Shown: piece after piece, positions 5,992 to 8,310 of the stretch
Numbering within the stretch: position 1 is the first letter of the stretch
Layout of the letters: every line of letters begins with the position of its first letter
Source: Bacteroidota bacterium
GTDB taxonomy: Bacteria > Bacteroidota > Bacteroidia > Chitinophagales > Chitinophagaceae
Reading direction: 5' to 3'
Length of the DNA stretch: 8,310 bases
NCBI GenBank assembly: GCA_028877045.1
Contig: JAGWPQ010000050.1
Span: 1-8,310 of the forward strand
Made by a program: the position numbers and the translations under genes
Notes under the pieces: generated by a model
Database searches by the model: none
Seen by the model: the letters and a program-made list of their open reading frames with translations, nothing else
What the model was told of the DNA's origin: nothing

Positions 5992-6912
5992 ATGCTTCAA
6001 AAACTTACGATACTTTTTTTATTTTTTTCTATCACCTTTAATTCTAATGCACAAGAGTTGCAGGCTAAAGTATCGGTAAATCCGAGCAAAATAAATACAA
6101 CCGTCGATAAAAAAATATTTACTACACTGCAAACACAACTTATCAATTTTTTAAATAGCCGTAAATGGACAAATGATCAATTCAATGATAATGAAAAAAT
6201 TCAATGTAATTTTCTGATAAACCTGCAATCTATTGTTGAACCTAATGTATATCGTGCTACATTAATTATCCAGGCTGCACGACCGGTTTTTAATACAAGT
6301 TATCAGGCAGCTTTGGTAAATTTTCAGGATCAGGATTTTACATTTAAATACATCGAATATCAACCGATAGAATTTAACGATAATCGTGTTCAGGGCACAG
6401 ATGCATTAGTTGGAAATCTGACAGCAGTATTTGCTTATTACATAAATATCATTTTAGGATTGGATTATGATTCCTTTGCACCAAAGGGCGGCGATATCTA
6501 TTTTCAAAGAGCTTTGAATATTGTAAATAATGCACCCGAAGGAAGCAGTATCAGCGGCTGGCAGGCATTTGATGGATTACGCAACAGATATTGGTTGTCG
6601 GAAAATTTAACCAACAGTCGCAATAATATTGTACACGATGTTATTTATTCGTATTATCGCTCGGGGCTTGATAAGATGTATGATGCCGAAAAAGAAGCAA
6701 GAAATAATATCCTTCAAGCATTGGTACAATTACAAGCTTTTAATAAAGAAGTACCCAACACAATGATCGTTGAGTTTTTATTGCAGACCAAGGTTGACGA
6801 ATTGATTGGTATTTTTAAAAACGGCACATCTGATGAAAAATCTAAAGCAATAGAAATATTAAGCCTGCTGGATGTTTCAAACGCTTCACGTTATAAAGAT
6901 GAGCTTCGATGA
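5992..6912 (+). CDS. DUF4835 family exported protein (PorD-like)
   Basis: The 306-residue protein has a Sec signal peptide (hydrophobic 4-16, cut predicted after NSNA, Gln21 first), so it acts in the periplasm or at the outer membrane. Conserved blocks fit the DUF4835 family: FLNSRKWTNDQF (53-64), ARPVFNTSYQ (96-105), AYYINIILGLDYDSF (148-162), GGDIYFQRA (166-174), GWQAFDGLRNRYWL (189-202) and YYRSGLDKM (221-229). The molecular function is not established from the sequence. Some annotation sources, from memory, call this family the type IX secretion protein PorD, a name I cannot verify here. In many Bacteroidota this gene follows bamD-rpoZ-coaBC; here coaBC is absent from that position. Its stop codon overlaps the next start as ATGA, so the two are coupled. 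Confidence 0.85.
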   Translation: MLQKLTILFLFFSITFNSNAQELQAKVSVNPSKINTTVDKKIFTTLQTQLINFLNSRKWTNDQFNDNEKIQCNFLINLQSIVEPNVYRATLIIQAARPVFNTSYQAALVNFQDQDFTFKYIEYQPIEFNDNRVQGTDALVGNLTAVFAYYINIILGLDYDSFAPKGGDIYFQRALNIVNNAPEGSSISGWQAFDGLRNRYWLSENLTNSRNNIVHDVIYSYYRSGLDKMYDAEKEARNNILQALVQLQAFNKEVPNTMIVEFLLQTKVDELIGIFKNGTSDEKSKAIEILSLLDVSNASRYKDELR

Positions 6913-7268
6913 AAACTCTTATACTCTGTTTATTTTCTGTTACAACCATTTTTATTTTTTCGTGTAAAGCAAAAAATAAAAAAATGGAAGTATTGCCTTT
7001 CGATACAATGAAAGTTGTTATTTGGGATCTGATGAATGCAAACGAATGGAATAATACACTCATTATAAAAGATTCTAGTTTAATAAAATCAAAAAACAAC
7101 CTTAAATTATTCCAACAGGTTTTTTATATACACCATACTTCTAAAGAACAGTTTTATTACAGTTATCAGTTTTACGAACAACATCCCGATAAATTAAAGG
7201 CTTTGATGGATACCATCAGCACTTATGGGCCGCGGCAAAGATTTATGCCAAGTATTAAGCCGAAATAA
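6909..7268 (+). CDS. DUF4296 family putative lipoprotein
   Basis: A 119-residue exported protein of unknown function. A short hydrophobic leader ends in IFSC, so Cys19 is the probable lipidation site, followed by a Lys-rich segment (20-25). The mature part fits the small DUF4296 domain: a helix with DTMKVVIWDLMNANEW (32-47), then a segment resembling the family's IFxxHxxSxExF pattern at QVFYIHHTSKEQFYYSYQF (70-88) and a terminal HPDKLKALMDTI helix (92-103). Its ATG overlaps the DUF4835 stop by four bases (ATGA), implying coupled translation and possibly a shared role at the envelope. Family assignment rests on these pattern similarities; the lipoprotein call is somewhat firmer than the family call. 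No terminator follows before scoA. Confidence 0.75.
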   Translation: MKTLILCLFSVTTIFIFSCKAKNKKMEVLPFDTMKVVIWDLMNANEWNNTLIIKDSSLIKSKNNLKLFQQVFYIHHTSKEQFYYSYQFYEQHPDKLKALMDTISTYGPRQRFMPSIKPK

Positions 7269-7280
7269 ACTATTAGGCGT

Positions 7281-7288
7281 TAACTTTA
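7281..7288 (+). promoter_or_regulatory. Weak candidate -7 element upstream of scoA
   Basis: TAACTTTA differs from the Bacteroidota consensus TAnnTTTG only at the last base and would start transcription roughly 20 bases before the scoA ATG at 7316. No matching -33 TTTG lies upstream, in the end of the DUF4296 gene. scoA may equally be read from the upstream message, as the intergenic gap is only 47 bases and holds no terminator. Confidence 0.25.
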
Positions 7289-7315
7289 TTTAATTATCGA
7301 ACATGATTGTTTGTT

Positions 7316-8014
7316 ATGAATAAAGTTTTTAAAAACGCCGATGATGCAATATTTGATATTGCAGATAATGCCACTATTATGCTTGGTGGCTTTGGTTTAA
7401 ATGGTATTCCCGAAAATTCTATTGCTGCATTAGTCCGAAAGAAAATTAAGGATCTTACCTGCATTTCAAACAATGCGGGTGTGGATGATTTTGGTTTGGG
7501 TCTGTTATTGCAAACAAAACAGATCAAAAAAATGATGAGCAGTTATGTGGGCGAGAATGCAGAATTTGAACGGCAATTATTAAGCGGCGAATTGGAAGTT
7601 GATCTGATACCGCAGGGAACATTAGCCACAAGAATTGAAATGGCCGGGATGGGTATTCCTGCATTTTTTACGCCTGCAGGCTACGGTACCGAAATTGAAA
7701 ACGGAAAAGAAATAAGAGAATTCAATGGAAAGATGTATTTGATGGAACATGCGCTGCATGCGGATTTCAGCATTGTTAAAGCATGGAAAGGAGATGAGTT
7801 GGGTAATTTAGTTTTCAGAAAAACAACTAAAAATTTTTCTACCTCGATGGCGAAAGCGGGTAACATAACAATTGCTGAAGTGGAAGAATTAGTAAAGCCC
7901 GGCGAAATCGATCCGGAAGATGTTGATGTTGCCGGTGTATATGTTCGCCGCATTTTCAAAGGAACGAATTATGAAAAAAGAATTGAAAGAAGAACTGTTA
8001 GAATTAATAATTAA
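7316..8014 (+). CDS. scoA: Succinyl-CoA:3-ketoacid CoA-transferase, subunit A
   Basis: Subunit A of a family I CoA-transferase, which moves CoA between succinyl-CoA and acetoacetate (ketone body and branched-chain amino acid breakdown, cytoplasm). The 232-residue protein has the usual length and hallmarks: GGFGLNGIPE (24-33, glycine-rich CoA-binding loop), SNNAGVDDFGLGLLL (51-65), SSYVGENAEFERQ (75-87), PQGTLA (99-104), GIPAFFTPAGYGT (113-125) and KAWKGDELGNLVFRKT (155-170). These match the SCOT/ScoA group more closely than acetate- or butyrate-specific AtoD relatives, though substrate cannot be proved from sequence. I chose ATG 7316 (MNKVFKNADDAI) over an in-frame TTG three codons upstream. 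The partner subunit follows after an unusually long 131-base gap. Confidence 0.93.
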   Translation: MNKVFKNADDAIFDIADNATIMLGGFGLNGIPENSIAALVRKKIKDLTCISNNAGVDDFGLGLLLQTKQIKKMMSSYVGENAEFERQLLSGELEVDLIPQGTLATRIEMAGMGIPAFFTPAGYGTEIENGKEIREFNGKMYLMEHALHADFSIVKAWKGDELGNLVFRKTTKNFSTSMAKAGNITIAEVEELVKPGEIDPEDVDVAGVYVRRIFKGTNYEKRIERRTVRINN

Positions 8015-8033
8015 AAATTAGTAATTAATAATT
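8002..8033 (+). repeat. AT-rich 11-bp direct repeat at the scoA stop
   Basis: AATTAATAATT occurs at 8002-8012, where it overlaps the last codons and the stop of scoA, and again at 8023-8033, just touching copy B of the intergenic element. The sequence is nearly self-complementary but has no T-run terminator. It may be simple AT-rich drift or the boundary of the neighbouring element. Confidence 0.5.
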
Positions 8034-8111
8034 GTTGAATAAAGTTAAGAACGTTGAAGAGTGCGACGCAACGATGCTGAACAAAATTTCAAAAGCTGGT
8101 ATCAAAAAAAT
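8032..8111 (+). repeat. Dispersed intergenic element, copy B
   Basis: The element begins TTGTTGAATAAAG (8032-8044), then 12 variable bases, then AAGAGTGCGACGCAAC (8057-8072). A 25-base variable part follows, and it ends GGTATCAAAAAAAT (8098-8111). It matches copy A (1849-1931, opposite strand) in order, spacing and orientation relative to the downstream gene. CGTTG (8052-8056) could pair with CAACG (8069-8073) around a 12-base loop, but copy A lacks this pairing, so the structure is not supported by comparison. It fills most of the scoA-scoB gap and ends 34 bases before the scoB ATG. Confidence 0.75.
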
Positions 8112-8145
8112 AATTCGCTTTAATAATTTTCAAATTTTCAAATGT

Positions 8146-8310
8146 ATGTCTTTAGATAAATACGGAATTGCAAAACGCATTGCGCAGGAATTAAAAGATG
8201 GCATGTATGTTAATCTGGGTATTGGTATTCCAACACTTGTTGCCAATTATATTCCGGATGGTATGACAGTTATTTTGCAAAGTGAAAATGGAATTCTGGG
8301 AATGGGCCCT
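8146..8310 (+). CDS. scoB: Succinyl-CoA:3-ketoacid CoA-transferase, subunit B (partial)
   Basis: Only the first 55 codons are present; the gene runs off the window end in frame. The protein begins MSLDKYGIAKRIAQELKDG, followed by NLGIGIPTLVANYIP (23-37) and SENGILGMGP (46-55), the signature of family I CoA-transferase B subunits. Glu47 in SENG corresponds to the glutamate that forms the covalent CoA thioester intermediate. The ATG at 8146 gives the correct family start. Another ATG four bases upstream (8142) opens a five-codon frame and is not used for this protein. With scoA it makes the two-chain SCOT enzyme. The full gene would be expected to run about 160 more codons beyond the window. 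Confidence 0.92.
   Translation, partial: MSLDKYGIAKRIAQELKDGMYVNLGIGIPTLVANYIPDGMTVILQSENGILGMGP

Noticed and set aside
7303..7323. Six-codon open frame overlapping the scoA start, like the five-codon frame at 8142-8159 overlapping the scoB start
   Set aside because: Both sit where a leader peptide could, but they share no sequence, have no ribosome-binding site, and frames this short arise by chance in AT-rich DNA.

Overview
The window looks like ordinary chromosome of a low-GC member of the Bacteroidota, most likely Chitinophagaceae. The evidence is a Bacteroidota-type RNA polymerase omega subunit, DUF4835 and DUF4296 family proteins (both essentially restricted to this phylum), TAnnTTTG promoter elements, an absence of Shine-Dalgarno sequences, and an OmpA-family protein carrying thrombospondin type 3 repeats. 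The family-level placement is an inference from gene style and from the intergenic repeats. No phage, transposase, CRISPR or tRNA signature was seen.

Layout. The first ~105 bases are non-coding, with a 12-bp direct repeat, followed by a strong rightward terminator (106-138) that presumably ends a gene lying left of the window. On the minus strand, a long-chain polyprenyl diphosphate synthase gene (1975-2937) is followed by recJ (137-1834). A divergent promoter region (2938-3126) separates them from a plus-strand outer-membrane OmpA-family gene (3127-4596) with its own terminator. Next comes a cell-envelope/transcription cluster: bamD (4738-5592), started from a promoter almost abutting its ATG, overlapping rpoZ (5567-5911), then a perfect hairpin terminator. 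A second group follows: a DUF4835 exported protein translationally coupled (ATGA) to a DUF4296 lipoprotein, then the two subunits of a succinyl-CoA:3-ketoacid CoA-transferase (scoA complete, scoB cut by the window end at its catalytic Glu motif).

How the genes fit together. Most products serve the envelope: quinone or lipid-carrier side-chain synthesis, BamD for outer-membrane protein assembly, an OmpA-type wall-linked barrel, and two exported Bacteroidota-specific proteins. RecJ (DNA repair), omega (RNA polymerase) and SCOT (ketone body/CoA metabolism) are housekeeping neighbours.

The least explained feature is a pair of related ~80-bp intergenic sequences, one between the polyprenyl synthase gene and recJ and one between scoA and scoB. 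They share a 13-base block and a 16-base block at exactly the same spacing, plus a similar A-rich 3' end. Both are oriented with the downstream gene and end shortly before its start codon. This looks like a dispersed intergenic element family of unknown function.
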